Notes under the pieces: generated by a model
Told to the model about the DNA's origin: nothing
What the model saw: only the letters and a program-made list of their open reading frames with translations
Database searches by the model: none
In this document: in pieces, positions 8,717-17,109 of the stretch
Layout of the letters: every line of letters begins with the position of its first letter
Numbering within the stretch: the first letter of the stretch is position 1
Position numbers and translations under genes: made by a program
DNA from: SKVL01 sp051745565
GTDB lineage: Bacteria > Patescibacteriota > Minisyncoccia > Phycocordibacterales > CSBR16-193
NCBI GenBank assembly: GCA_051745565.1
Contig: JBNJEF010000001.1
Coordinates: 1-52,319, forward strand
DNA length: 52,319 nucleotides
Direction of reading: 5' to 3'

Positions 8717-9717
8717 ACTGTATTTATTGGTGTTCCTTTAATGAAGTTGATAATGTTTTCTACGGTTGTTTCTTGTATGCGTCGGAAGGCCTCTTTGGTG
8801 TTAAAAGCGTTGTGCGGAGTAACCAAAACTTTTGGGTGCTTTATGAGGAACTGATTACATAGTTGCGCTTTTAAAAGATCAATGTCAAGTTCCACATTAT
8901 CCGAAAGACAGACCTCTCCTTTTTTAAGAAGTCTTTCTTTTTCCATAACATCCAACGCCACTCCTTTCAGTATATCTTCTTCAAGACCTTTTATAAGAGC
9001 TTCTGTTTGAACCAGTTCTCCTCTGGAAGTGTTTATGAGCATACTTCCGGTTTTGAATGTTTTGATGTTCTCTTTATTTATCAAGTGGCGGGTGTGTTGG
9101 TTTAGGGGGGCGTGCAAGGTTATGATATCACTTTCTTGTAATACGGAATTGAATTCCTTATATTCAAAACCGATCTCCTCGGCCAGGTGTTCTTTGGGGA
9201 ATGGATCAGTGGCCAGTACCTCCATTCCGAAACCTTTCGCGATACGTGCCACGTTGGATCCTATTTTTCCCGTGCCTATTATTCCCAATCTTTTACCATG
9301 AAGGTCTATCCCTCTTAAGCCTTCTCTTGAAAAGACCCCCGTCTCTTTAGTTCTCTTGCAAGAAGAGCATATCTTACGAGAGATCGCCAGTATTAAGCCG
9401 AAAGTGTGCTCTGCCACGGTGTGCTCTCCGTAAGCGGGGACATTGGTCACAACAACTCCTCTTTCTCTGCACGCTTCAATATCTATATTGTCAAAACCCG
9501 TTGATCTGACAGCGATCATTTTAAGGGAAGGGAATTTGGATATTTCTTCAGAGTCTATTTTTTGCTTGAAGAAAAGAGAGAGTATCTCTGTTTGCTCTGC
9601 TTCTTCGCTAGATATATCATCAATAGTCTCAAAGAAATTGACCTCTGCCGAGTCCTGAAGATGAGATAGAACAAAGTCTCTTTCTTTATTGCTTCTCTGT
9701 ATGTAGGATACCTTCAC
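8713..9717 (-). CDS. D-2-hydroxyacid dehydrogenase (D-lactate dehydrogenase-like)
   Basis: This NAD-dependent dehydrogenase reduces a 2-oxoacid to a D-2-hydroxyacid; the probable reaction is pyruvate to D-lactate with NADH oxidation. The 334-residue protein has the GTGKIG dinucleotide motif, the catalytic arginine in TSRGELV, and a catalytic histidine in TPHNAF, near the middle and end as in the family. The start is assigned to a GTG at 9717, which lies 11 nt after the ppsA stop and begins the usual first strand (KVSYIQ). The open frame extends further, but only into ppsA. It sits between PEP synthase and enolase, fitting a redox-balancing exit from pyruvate. Glyoxylate or hydroxypyruvate reductase activity is possible, given the glycerate kinase gene upstream. 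Confidence 0.85.
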   Translation of the reverse strand: MKVSYIQRSNKERDFVLSHLQDSAEVNFFETIDDISSEEAEQTEILSLFFKQKIDSEEISKFPSLKMIAVRSTGFDNIDIEACRERGVVVTNVPAYGEHTVAEHTFGLILAISRKICSSCKRTKETGVFSREGLRGIDLHGKRLGIIGTGKIGSNVARIAKGFGMEVLATDPFPKEHLAEEIGFEYKEFNSVLQESDIITLHAPLNQHTRHLINKENIKTFKTGSMLINTSRGELVQTEALIKGLEEDILKGVALDVMEKERLLKKGEVCLSDNVELDIDLLKAQLCNQFLIKHPKVLVTPHNAFNTKEAFRRIQETTVENIINFIKGTPINTV

Positions 9718-9727
9718 GGATAAAGCG

Positions 9728-12151
9728 TTAAAAATCGCCTTCTTCTGAGAGTTTCTGTTCCTCGTCGCGTATTTCAAATTTCATGGGGATAATAGAGTCG
9801 GGGATAAGGGAGACGGAGTCAATTCTCTCTTGAATAAGGAAGCGCAAGAAGTCTTTATAATCGGAGGGCGCTTGTCCGCAGAATCCAATGTATTTTCCTC
9901 TTTCTTTACATTTCTTAATGGCTTCGGAAACAAAACGTTTAACCGAAGGATCGTTTTCGTTTGAAATACCGGCTACTATGGAAGAGTCTCTGTCCAAACC
10001 GAGAGTTAGTTGAGCCAGGTCGTTAGACCCGATGGAGAATCCGTCAAAGAGATCAAGGAAATCATCGGCACGGAGGACGTTTGTCGGCAGTTCGCACATT
10101 ACGTAAACCAAAAGTCCGTCTTCACCTTTTGCTAATCCGCACTCGGCCATTATTTCCAATACGCGTTGACCTTCTTCGGGTGTTCGGCAGAAGGGAACCA
10201 TTACGGCCAAATTTTTTAGACCGAATTCTTCTCTTATCTTTTTCATGGCTTCACATTCAAGCTTGAAGGCTTCGGTAAATTCCGGATGAGCGTACCTTGA
10301 AGCACCTCTCCATCCGATCATGGGATTTTCTTCTTCGGGCTCGTATTCTTGACCGCCGATAAGGGTCGCGTATTCGTTTGTTTTAAAGTCTGAGAACCTT
10401 ACAATGACTCTTTTGGGGTGAAAAGCGGCCGCTATTTGGCCCACACCTTCAGCCAATTTATCAACGTAGAACTGTCTTTTGTCTTCGTATCCGGCGGTTA
10501 CTTCGTCAATTTTCTTTTTTAAGGATGCTGACTGTGAGGAGTAATTTAATAGAGCAAGAGGATGCACTTTTATATGGGAAGCAATAACGAACTCTTCTCG
10601 GGCTAGGCCGACGCCATCGTTCGGGATAGATGAGTAAACCAAGGCGCTTTCCGGACTTCCGATGTTCATGGAAACATGAGTTTGCGTTTGAGGTATTTCG
10701 TCTATTTTGTGAACGGATTCTTCCCAGTCAAGTTTACCTTTATATATCTTTCCCACGGTTCCGCTGGAAGTGTCGCAGGTGATGGTCTGTCCATTCTTTA
10801 TGACCTTGCGAGCATTGGGTACTCCGATAACGGCGGGGATACCGAGTTCTCTTGAAACAATAGCTGCGTGGGATGTTCTTCCTCCTTTTTCCGTTACGAT
10901 AGCGGAAGCTATTTTCATTATCGGTTCCCAGTCAGGGTCGGTTATCTCCGTAACCAAAACCTCTCCTTCTTTGAAGTCGTGGATATTCTCAACCGAATCT
11001 ATTACTCTTGCTTTGCCCGAAGCTATTTTTGTACCTACTGCTATTCCTTCGGCTATATGTTCTTCGTCTGATTCAAGATGATACTCTCTTATTTCCATAC
11101 TCTTATCTTCGGCGTGGATGGTCTCCGGTCGGGCTTGTACTATGAAAAGATCTCCGCTTTCTCCGTCTTTGGCCCATTCAATATCCATAGGTGAGTGGTG
11201 TCCCGCTTTTTCCGAATAATGTCTTTCTATTTCCGACCCCCAATGTGCCAGCGTCAGAATATCTTCGTCATTTAGAGCGTAAGCTTTTCTTTCTTTTTGA
11301 GTAGTTTCCACCTCTTTGGTGGGGGAGTCTCCTTTGGAGCTGTATACCATTTTTATTCCCTTTGCTCCTAAGGTTCTTTTAATTATGGGTCGGAAACCTT
11401 CGTTTAAAGTGGTTTTGAAAACGAGATATTCATCAGGATTCACTTTTCCCTGTACAACCATCTCTCCCAGGCCCCAGGCCGCGCTTATTTGCACCACGTC
11501 TCTGAATCCGGATTCGGTGTCCAAGGTGAACATCACTCCGGAGGCACCTTTATCTGATCGAACCATCTTTTGTACGCCTACTGATAGGGCAACGTCAAAG
11601 TGGTCAAAGCCCTTATCCTGTCTATATGAAATAGCTCTGTCGTTGAAAAGGGAAGACATGGCATGTTTTACGTATTTCAGCACGCTATCTATGCCGACAA
11701 CATTAAGGTATGTATCATGCTCGCCGGCAAAACTTGCTCCCGGCAGATCCTCTGCGGTAGCTGATGATCTCACTGCTACATCGGCGGCGTTTTGGTTATA
11801 AGCGTTTGAGAGGTTTCTGTAAGCGGTCTCAATTTCTTCGGTGAGTTCCGGAGAAAGGTCGGCCTTGATTATTGCTTCTCTAACTTTTTTTCCGGCTTTT
11901 TGTAATGCTTTAATATCACTGGTATCCAAGTTCTCCAAGGTGGAGCGTATCAAGGGCTCCAGCCCCGCTTCATTAATAAAGCGTCGGTATCCTTCCGCTG
12001 TCACCACGAAACCATTAGGTACTCTTATACCTCTCTCGGCAAGGGTGGTGTACATCTCTCCCAGTGATGCATTCTTACCGCCGACCTTTTCAACATCATT
12101 GTTGTTCAATTGGTCAAACCATAGTACTAAGGATTGATTTTTTTCTAGCAT
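9728..12151 (-). CDS. ppsA: Phosphoenolpyruvate synthase (pyruvate, water dikinase)
   Basis: This enzyme makes PEP, AMP and phosphate from pyruvate and ATP, the gluconeogenic direction. The 807-residue protein has the three family domains in order: an N-terminal ATP-binding domain (GGKNASLGEMY; RSSATAEDLPGASFAGEHDT), the swivelling phosphohistidine domain (GGRTSHAAIVSRELG, His within), and the C-terminal PEP/pyruvate TIM barrel (GSNDLAQLTLGLDRD; GFCGQAPSD). It lies 10 nt after the glycerate kinase stop in the same operon. The neighbouring convergent pyruvate kinase runs the opposite reaction, so both directions of the PEP/pyruvate step are encoded within 12 kb. Confidence 0.96.
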   Translation of the reverse strand: MLEKNQSLVLWFDQLNNNDVEKVGGKNASLGEMYTTLAERGIRVPNGFVVTAEGYRRFINEAGLEPLIRSTLENLDTSDIKALQKAGKKVREAIIKADLSPELTEEIETAYRNLSNAYNQNAADVAVRSSATAEDLPGASFAGEHDTYLNVVGIDSVLKYVKHAMSSLFNDRAISYRQDKGFDHFDVALSVGVQKMVRSDKGASGVMFTLDTESGFRDVVQISAAWGLGEMVVQGKVNPDEYLVFKTTLNEGFRPIIKRTLGAKGIKMVYSSKGDSPTKEVETTQKERKAYALNDEDILTLAHWGSEIERHYSEKAGHHSPMDIEWAKDGESGDLFIVQARPETIHAEDKSMEIREYHLESDEEHIAEGIAVGTKIASGKARVIDSVENIHDFKEGEVLVTEITDPDWEPIMKIASAIVTEKGGRTSHAAIVSRELGIPAVIGVPNARKVIKNGQTITCDTSSGTVGKIYKGKLDWEESVHKIDEIPQTQTHVSMNIGSPESALVYSSIPNDGVGLAREEFVIASHIKVHPLALLNYSSQSASLKKKIDEVTAGYEDKRQFYVDKLAEGVGQIAAAFHPKRVIVRFSDFKTNEYATLIGGQEYEPEEENPMIGWRGASRYAHPEFTEAFKLECEAMKKIREEFGLKNLAVMVPFCRTPEEGQRVLEIMAECGLAKGEDGLLVYVMCELPTNVLRADDFLDLFDGFSIGSNDLAQLTLGLDRDSSIVAGISNENDPSVKRFVSEAIKKCKERGKYIGFCGQAPSDYKDFLRFLIQERIDSVSLIPDSIIPMKFEIRDEEQKLSEEGDF

Positions 12152-12161
12152 ATTTATTTGA

Positions 12162-13433
12162 TTATTTATAATTTAATAAAATATATAGATCGGAGACGTT
12201 ACTTCCTGTTGGTCCGGTTATTATGTGGTCGCCGACTTTAGTAAAAAAGTTGTAACTATCATTTTCCGAGATAAATTCTTTTAGGTCAAGGTGTAACTTA
12301 TCCGCAGTTTCCATTGTGCTCTTGTCACAGATAGCTCCGGCGACATCGGTGTTATCTATACCGTCGGAAGCAGCCGAAATGAAAACGGCTTTTTCCGGTA
12401 AATGAAGCAGAGCGGACAGAGCTGTTTCTTGATTGCGTCCTCCTTTGCCGGAGCCGGTTATGGTTACCGTTGTTTCTCCGCCTCCTATCTTAACTTCTCC
12501 CGGTTGAAGCTCGCTCTGTGCAAAACTCTTGCCGACATCACCGGCTTCTCCGGATACCGTCCTTTCTGTGGGGACTGTTTTATACCCTAACTCCTGTGCT
12601 TTCTCCTCCATTTTTTCTATGGCATCAGCGTTGGTAACGAATAGCCTATTGGTAACTTTTTCAAACCATTTATCCTCTTTGGGGGTTTCTGTCAGCTGAA
12701 AGTCGGTGTCCTCTATTTTGTATTTCTCAAGTATCGCTTTAGCGTCCTCAACAGAGGTCTCGTCTTTGACGGTGGGGCCGGAAGCTATGACCGAGATGTC
12801 ATCGCCCAATACGTCAGAGAAGATAAGGGAGATCACTTCGGCCGGATGTGCCATTTTTGCCATCTGTCCTCCTTTAATGGATGAGAGGTGTTTTCGGACG
12901 GTGTTCAATTCGTAAATATCGGCTCCCTTTTTGGTTAAGGCCTTGGTGGTCTCAATGAGAGTGTTGCAGTCTGAATGATAGGGAAGACACAAAAGAGCCG
13001 AACCGCCTCCGGAGATCACTGTCAGAATAAGATCTTCCTCTGTGGCTGAGTTTAAAAGATCAGCTACTTCTTTTGAGGCGATAACATTCTTCTCTGAAGG
13101 CCAAGGATGACTTCCGGTGTATGTTCTTATTATATCGAGCTCTCCTTCGTTAGTATCAATAATCACTCCGTCGGTTATTTTTTTTCCCAGTATATCTTCC
13201 ATTATACCGCCTGCTTCAAGAGCACATTTACCGATACCTATAAAGTAGATGTTCTTATAATTGGAAAGAGGAAGTTCTTTATCCTCTATGAAAAGACTCT
13301 CGCTTTCTACCTTCATCTTGGATCGCATAATCCTCTCAGTATTAATGGAATCAAGCCCCGATTCTAGGATGGCGAGAGCATCCGCTCTGGCCGGAGTTAT
13401 TGCCAGTTCGGAGAAGTTTTTAATGTAAGCCAT
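12162..13433 (-). CDS. Glycerate 2-kinase (MOFRL family)
   Basis: This is probably a glycerate kinase that makes 2-phosphoglycerate from D-glycerate and ATP, feeding directly into enolase. The 423-residue protein fits the two-domain glycerate kinase/MOFRL family: an N-terminal Rossmann-like part with GIGKCALEAGG, a glycine-serine loop TVISGGGSALLCLP, SGPTV in the middle, and the C-terminal MOFRL part with GGGETTVTITGSGKGGRNQE and ISAASDGIDNT. It is the first gene of the minus-strand operon. Its ATG lies 6 nt after a TAAAAT box, so the operon transcript is probably leaderless. Some members phosphorylate related sugar acids. Confidence 0.9.
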   Translation of the reverse strand: MAYIKNFSELAITPARADALAILESGLDSINTERIMRSKMKVESESLFIEDKELPLSNYKNIYFIGIGKCALEAGGIMEDILGKKITDGVIIDTNEGELDIIRTYTGSHPWPSEKNVIASKEVADLLNSATEEDLILTVISGGGSALLCLPYHSDCNTLIETTKALTKKGADIYELNTVRKHLSSIKGGQMAKMAHPAEVISLIFSDVLGDDISVIASGPTVKDETSVEDAKAILEKYKIEDTDFQLTETPKEDKWFEKVTNRLFVTNADAIEKMEEKAQELGYKTVPTERTVSGEAGDVGKSFAQSELQPGEVKIGGGETTVTITGSGKGGRNQETALSALLHLPEKAVFISAASDGIDNTDVAGAICDKSTMETADKLHLDLKEFISENDSYNFFTKVGDHIITGPTGSNVSDLYILLNYK

Positions 13434-13439
13434 TATTTA

Positions 13440-13445
13440 ATTTTA
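13440..13445 (-). promoter_or_regulatory. -10 box of the carbon-metabolism operon
   Basis: TAAAAT on the minus strand lies 6 nt before the glycerate kinase ATG, at the head of a ten-gene run with short gaps or overlaps. I see no convincing -35 box. Confidence 0.5.
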
Positions 13446-13481
13446 TTCCGTTTACAGGATGTGTTCAATGGATAACCAAAG

Positions 13482-13509
13482 CCCTACACTTTACGAGTAA
13501 AGTGTAGGG
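13482..13509. repeat. Palindromic hairpin (ACTTTA...TAAAGT family)
   Basis: CCCTACACTTTA pairs with TAAAGTGTAGGG over 12 bp around a CGAG loop. A close relative, CCCC-ATACTTTAC... palindrome, sits inside the RNase P RNA at 35738-35765. There is no T run after it, so it looks more like a mobile palindrome than a terminator. Confidence 0.75.
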
Positions 13510-13515
13510 AAATCC

Positions 13516-13543
13516 CAAATTCCAAATAACAAATTCCAAATAA
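13516..13543. repeat. Tandem CAAATTCCAAATAA repeats
   Basis: Two perfect adjacent 14-nt copies are followed by a decaying A/T-rich tail to about 13555. Nothing coding overlaps them. Confidence 0.8.
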
Positions 13544-13618
13544 ATTCAAAATTAGAAATCCCCCCGTCCCCAATTTTGCGAGATTGATTTAATTAAGGCG
13601 TAAAGGCAAAGCAAAGAA

Positions 13619-13818
13619 TTGAATATTAAGCGTTCAACACTTCGCCCAACAAGGGATACTCTATTCGCGCCCGCGTTGAACGAAACAGCTTTAGCGCAAA
13701 GCGCTATTCCACAGGGTTTACCATGTGGAATAATTTCACCTGTGGTGAAATTAGCGCAAAGCGCTATTCCACAGGGCAAAACCCCTTGCTCTTTCTACAA
13801 AAAAGCAAGGGGTTTTAT
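13619..13818 (+). ncRNA. Repeat-rich hairpin region ending in a terminator, possible small RNA
   Basis: Two exact 26-nt copies beginning TTAGCGCAAAGCGCT and ending TTCCACAGGG lie at 13691-13716 and 13751-13776, exactly 60 nt apart. Each begins with an AGCGC/GCGCT hairpin. Between them are TTCCACA/TGTGGAA and ATTTCACC/GGTGAAAT stems. A strong terminator follows at 13778-13816. The frame reading through here into murD also crosses tRNA-Leu and is not coding. A structured transcript is possible but unproven. Confidence 0.4.
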
Positions 13819-13820
13819 AT
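13778..13820 (+). terminator. Rho-independent terminator
   Basis: AAAACCCCTTGCT pairs perfectly with AGCAAGGGGTTTT over 13 bp around a 13-nt loop. The stem has a T-rich 3' side and an A-rich 5' side, so it could act in both directions. It lies 55 nt before tRNA-Leu. Confidence 0.85.
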
Positions 13821-13874
13821 TTAGCTATTCTTTTTGGACTCTTTTTGCTTTTATTGTTATATTTCTATGCAAAT

Positions 13875-13959
13875 GCCGTGGTGGCGGAATTGGTAGACGC
13901 GCTGCGTTCAGGTCGCAGTTCCCTTCAAGGGAGTGGGAGTTCAACTCTCCCCCACGGCA
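13875..13959 (+). tRNA. tRNA-Leu (anticodon CAG)
   Basis: This is a class II tRNA with acceptor GCCGTGG/CCACGGC, D-arm GCGGAATTGGTAGACGC, anticodon loop TTCAGGT (anticodon CAG), a long variable arm with GTTCCCTTCAAGGGAGT, and T-arm GGGAG TTCAACT CTCCC. The discriminator is A and the CCA end is not encoded. Confidence 0.96.
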
Positions 13960-13990
13960 CAAAAAGTTAACCCTTTCTAATCAAAGTACG

Positions 13991-15334
13991 ATGACCTCTT
14001 ATAGAGAATATTTTAAAGGAAAGAGAATAACTCTTATGGGGTTGGGTTTGTTGGGAAGGGGTGTTGGAGATGCTCGTTTTTTGGCCGAGCAAGGTGCAAA
14101 AGTCATCGTGACCGATCTTAAAAGTGAAGAGGACCTAAAAGAGAGCTTAAGATCCCTAAAGGATCTTAAAAACATCTCTTTTGTTCTGGGTGAACACAGA
14201 ATGGAGGATTTTGAAAAGGCTGATCTGGTTATAAAAGGAGCGGGGGTTCCCTTAAATTCTCCTTACATAGAAAAAGCCCGTCTTAGAAATGTGCCTGTTA
14301 GAATGAGCGCCGCTTTGTTCGCCGAGTTCTCTCCTGCCAGGATCGTGGGAGTAACAGGGACCAAGGGAAAGACCACTGTTTCTTTTCTTTTGCATCATAT
14401 TCTCAAAGAAGCCGGAGAAAATGTTTTCCTGGGAGGAAATGCTCGGCTTATTTCCACTTTGGCGCACTTACCGGAAAGCAAGGAAGACGAGATCGCTGTT
14501 TTAGAACTTGATTCATGGCAACTTCAGGGTTTTGCCGAGGCGCGTATTTCTCCCTCTGTTTCTGTTTTTACAAACTTTATGCCGGACCATCTCAATTATT
14601 ACAAGGGAGATATGGATGCTTATTTTCATGATAAGGCGCAGATATTTGCTCACCAAAAAAAGGAGAACACCCTTATCCTTACCGAGGAACTTTTACAGGA
14701 AATTAAGGAAAGATACAAAGGAGAAATAAAGAGTGAAATTGATATAGCTTCGCCTAATGATGTCTCTGAAGATCTTGGGTTTACAATGGTCGGACAACAT
14801 AACCGACTTAATGCCTCTTTGGCCCTTAAGGCTTCAAGGGTACTGGGGGTTTCTAATAATAAAGGGGAAAGCGCTTTGCGTACTTTTGGTGGAGTTTCAG
14901 GAAGATTGGATCACTTGGGTTCTTTCAAGCAAAGGAGATTTTACAATGACAATAACGCAACAGCTCCGGAGGCTACCGTTGCTTCCATACTGGCACTAAA
15001 AGAAAAAGGCGGGGTTATTCTTATTGCCGGTGGAGCCAATAAAGATCTACCGCTGGAGGGATTAAGGAGAGCCATTGAGAACTCCGTCTTTAAGGCTTTT
15101 CTTTTGCCCGGTTCCGGAACTGATAGATTAAGAGAGATGACCGATCCTTCAAAAATAGAAATGGTTTCGGATATTAGGGAAGCTCTTAAGCGTGCCTATT
15201 CGGTCTCCAAAGAAGGCGATGCTATACTTTTCAGTCCCGCTTTCGCTTCTTTTTCGCAATTCAAGAATGAATACGAAAGAGAGAAAAAGTTATTGGAGGA
15301 ATTGGAGAAAGGGGAGTTCAAGCTTGAAAAATAA
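13991..15334 (+). CDS. murD: UDP-N-acetylmuramoylalanine--D-glutamate ligase
   Basis: This enzyme adds D-glutamate to UDP-MurNAc-L-Ala in cytoplasmic peptidoglycan precursor synthesis, using ATP. The 447-residue protein has the Mur ligase layout: an N-terminal UDP-binding domain (MGLGLLGRGVGDARFL), the central ATPase with GVTGTKGKTTVS, the FTNFMPDHLNYYKG segment, the GQHNRLNA motif, and a C-terminal domain with YNDNNATAPEAT and FSPAFASFSQF. The start at 13991 lies just after tRNA-Leu and begins the first Rossmann strand; longer frames would read through the tRNA. murC follows after 73 nt. murB is further downstream, but no other Mur ligases are in the window. Confidence 0.93.
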   Translation: MTSYREYFKGKRITLMGLGLLGRGVGDARFLAEQGAKVIVTDLKSEEDLKESLRSLKDLKNISFVLGEHRMEDFEKADLVIKGAGVPLNSPYIEKARLRNVPVRMSAALFAEFSPARIVGVTGTKGKTTVSFLLHHILKEAGENVFLGGNARLISTLAHLPESKEDEIAVLELDSWQLQGFAEARISPSVSVFTNFMPDHLNYYKGDMDAYFHDKAQIFAHQKKENTLILTEELLQEIKERYKGEIKSEIDIASPNDVSEDLGFTMVGQHNRLNASLALKASRVLGVSNNKGESALRTFGGVSGRLDHLGSFKQRRFYNDNNATAPEATVASILALKEKGGVILIAGGANKDLPLEGLRRAIENSVFKAFLLPGSGTDRLREMTDPSKIEMVSDIREALKRAYSVSKEGDAILFSPAFASFSQFKNEYEREKKLLEELEKGEFKLEK

Positions 15335-15391
15335 TTACCGGTGATCGCTCTGCCGGTGACTCATTATCCTCATTTTAATGTATAGCATATA

Positions 15392-15400
15392 TGCTATACT
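15392..15400 (+). promoter_or_regulatory. Extended -10 promoter of murC
   Basis: TGCTATACT (TGn plus TATACT) ends 7 nt before the ATG at 15408, so RNA would start at or next to the start codon. This decides against the upstream in-frame ATG at 15378. Confidence 0.65.
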
Positions 15401-15407
15401 GTTTTTT

Positions 15408-16724
15408 ATGAGTTTTGTATTGGATCAGTTTGAGAATATTCATTTTTCCGGTATAGGCGGGATAGGCATGTCCGCTCTGGCAAGGATGTTTTTGAGCAAG
15501 AATATAAATGTCTCAGGTTCAGATCAGTCAAAGACAAAGATAACGGAATCTCTTTCCAAAGAAGGTGCAACTATTTTCTATGAAGAATCCAGGGGTAACA
15601 TAAATGAATACTGCGATGCTCTTATATATACACCCGCGCTATCTGGCGACCATCCTGAGCTCGTAGAGGCCGCTGAAAGGAATATACCTGTTTTTTCTTA
15701 TCCGGAAGCCCTGGGTTTCGTTTCCAAGGAGATCTTCACTATAGCCGTTTCGGGAACACATGGAAAAACGACCACCACTGCTATGATAGCTCATATTCTG
15801 AAAGAAGCGGGAATGGATCCTACCGTTATTGTAGGATCTTTGCTGAAGGATTGGGGAGAAGGAGACGGCGGTTCCAATTTTCTTGCCGGTTCGGGGAAGT
15901 ATTTTGTGGTGGAAGCGTGTGAATACAAGCGTTCCTTCAATCATCTTCATCCCGATATATTGGTTATTACCAATATAGAGGAAGATCATCTTGATTATTA
16001 TAAAGACCTTTCTGATATTCAAGAGGCCTTCGGACAGATAATCTCTAAGGTCTCTCCAAAGGGAGCCGTGGTTTGTGCCGATAAGGACGAGAAAGTACGA
16101 CCGATACTGAAATTATCAAAAGCGCCGGTATATGATTACAAAGAAATAGATATAAAGAAAGGATCTCTCAATGTTCCCGGGGAACATAATCGTCTGAATG
16201 CCTTAGCCGCTACCACCGCGACGAGCGTCTTGGGTGTTCCTTCAAAGAAGGCTGTCAGTATTCTCGGTTCCTTTAAGGGTACTTGGAGGAGATTTGAGTA
16301 TAAAGGCAAAACCTCCAAAGGAGCTTTAGTTTATGATGACTATGCGCATCATCCCAGTGAAATATCAGCTACCATTAATGCAGCACGAGACAGTTTTCCT
16401 GCTAGTAATATCGTAGTCGTTTTTCAGCCTCATCTTTACAGTCGCACCGAAGCTTTTTTTGAAGAAATAGTGAATTCTTTGGCAAAAGCGGATAAGGTTA
16501 TCATGGTGCCTGTTTACCAAGCCAGAAAAGAAAACCACACTCCTACTCCTTCTTCCTCACAGATAGCAAAAGCACTTAAAAGAAAAGGGGTAAACGCTTT
16601 CTCGGTGCGCTCTCTTGAGAGGTCGGCCTCCTTGGCTTTTGATATTTCCGGATCTGAAGACGTTGTTGTTATGATGGGTGCCGGCGATATATATACCGCA
16701 ACAGAGCGACTATTGGAGAAATGA
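15408..16724 (+). CDS. murC: UDP-N-acetylmuramate--L-alanine ligase
   Basis: This is the first amino-acid ligase of peptidoglycan synthesis, joining L-alanine to UDP-MurNAc with ATP. The 438-residue protein has the N-terminal IHFSGIGGIGMSALAR strand, the ATP loop SGTHGKTTTTAM, the ITNIEEDHLDYY segment, PGEHNRLNALAA, and the C-terminal YDDYAHHPSEI and FQPHLYSRT motifs typical of MurC. The start at 15408 is supported by the promoter position; a further ten residues (MYSIYAILFF) from 15378 are not family-like. Downstream, after 58 nt, lies a small membrane protein gene. Confidence 0.94.
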   Translation: MSFVLDQFENIHFSGIGGIGMSALARMFLSKNINVSGSDQSKTKITESLSKEGATIFYEESRGNINEYCDALIYTPALSGDHPELVEAAERNIPVFSYPEALGFVSKEIFTIAVSGTHGKTTTTAMIAHILKEAGMDPTVIVGSLLKDWGEGDGGSNFLAGSGKYFVVEACEYKRSFNHLHPDILVITNIEEDHLDYYKDLSDIQEAFGQIISKVSPKGAVVCADKDEKVRPILKLSKAPVYDYKEIDIKKGSLNVPGEHNRLNALAATTATSVLGVPSKKAVSILGSFKGTWRRFEYKGKTSKGALVYDDYAHHPSEISATINAARDSFPASNIVVVFQPHLYSRTEAFFEEIVNSLAKADKVIMVPVYQARKENHTPTPSSSQIAKALKRKGVNAFSVRSLERSASLAFDISGSEDVVVMMGAGDIYTATERLLEK

Positions 16725-16782
16725 GACAATAAGGTTATAATGCTTTTCCGGATCAAATACTAAAATTAAACAAAGAATCTAT

Positions 16783-17109
16783 ATGTTCATGTCAAGATCA
16801 ACATTAATAATAGTAGCGGCTTTTTTTGTAATGATAGTACCCTTTTTAGGCTTTCCCAGGAGCTGGGAGCCCAAGGTTCTAATTATTTTGGGAGGAGTTA
16901 TTTTATTAGTTGAGTTATACGCGGTTTTGACGCGTGCCCAGGAGGCCTTCTTTCGTGATTACGAAGTTAATACAGAGGTATACGCCGAGAGGATCCAAGG
17001 CAGGATCACGTCCAAGAAAAACAAAAAAGGAAATAATGAGGAAGTCTCTTCGGATGACAATTCGGATGAAGAAAATTTAAAAGAGTTAAAAGATAAAGAA
17101 AATGAATAG
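16783..17109 (+). CDS. Hypothetical small membrane protein with charged tail
   Basis: This 108-residue protein is unknown to me. It has two hydrophobic segments, at about residues 6-26 and 30-50, then a cytoplasmic-looking tail that turns from basic (RITSKKNKKGN) to acidic (SSDDNSDEENLKELKDKENE). A second in-frame ATG at 16789 is also possible. Its last 8 nt overlap the start of the glycosidase-like gene, so the two are translationally coupled and likely work at the same membrane site. No catalytic motif is visible. Confidence 0.6.
   Translation: MFMSRSTLIIVAAFFVMIVPFLGFPRSWEPKVLIILGGVILLVELYAVLTRAQEAFFRDYEVNTEVYAERIQGRITSKKNKKGNNEEVSSDDNSDEENLKELKDKENE

Noticed and set aside
13619..13990. 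N-terminal extension of murD in the same open frame
   Set aside because: The frame reads through repeats, a terminator and tRNA-Leu, and the first Mur strand starts at 13991.
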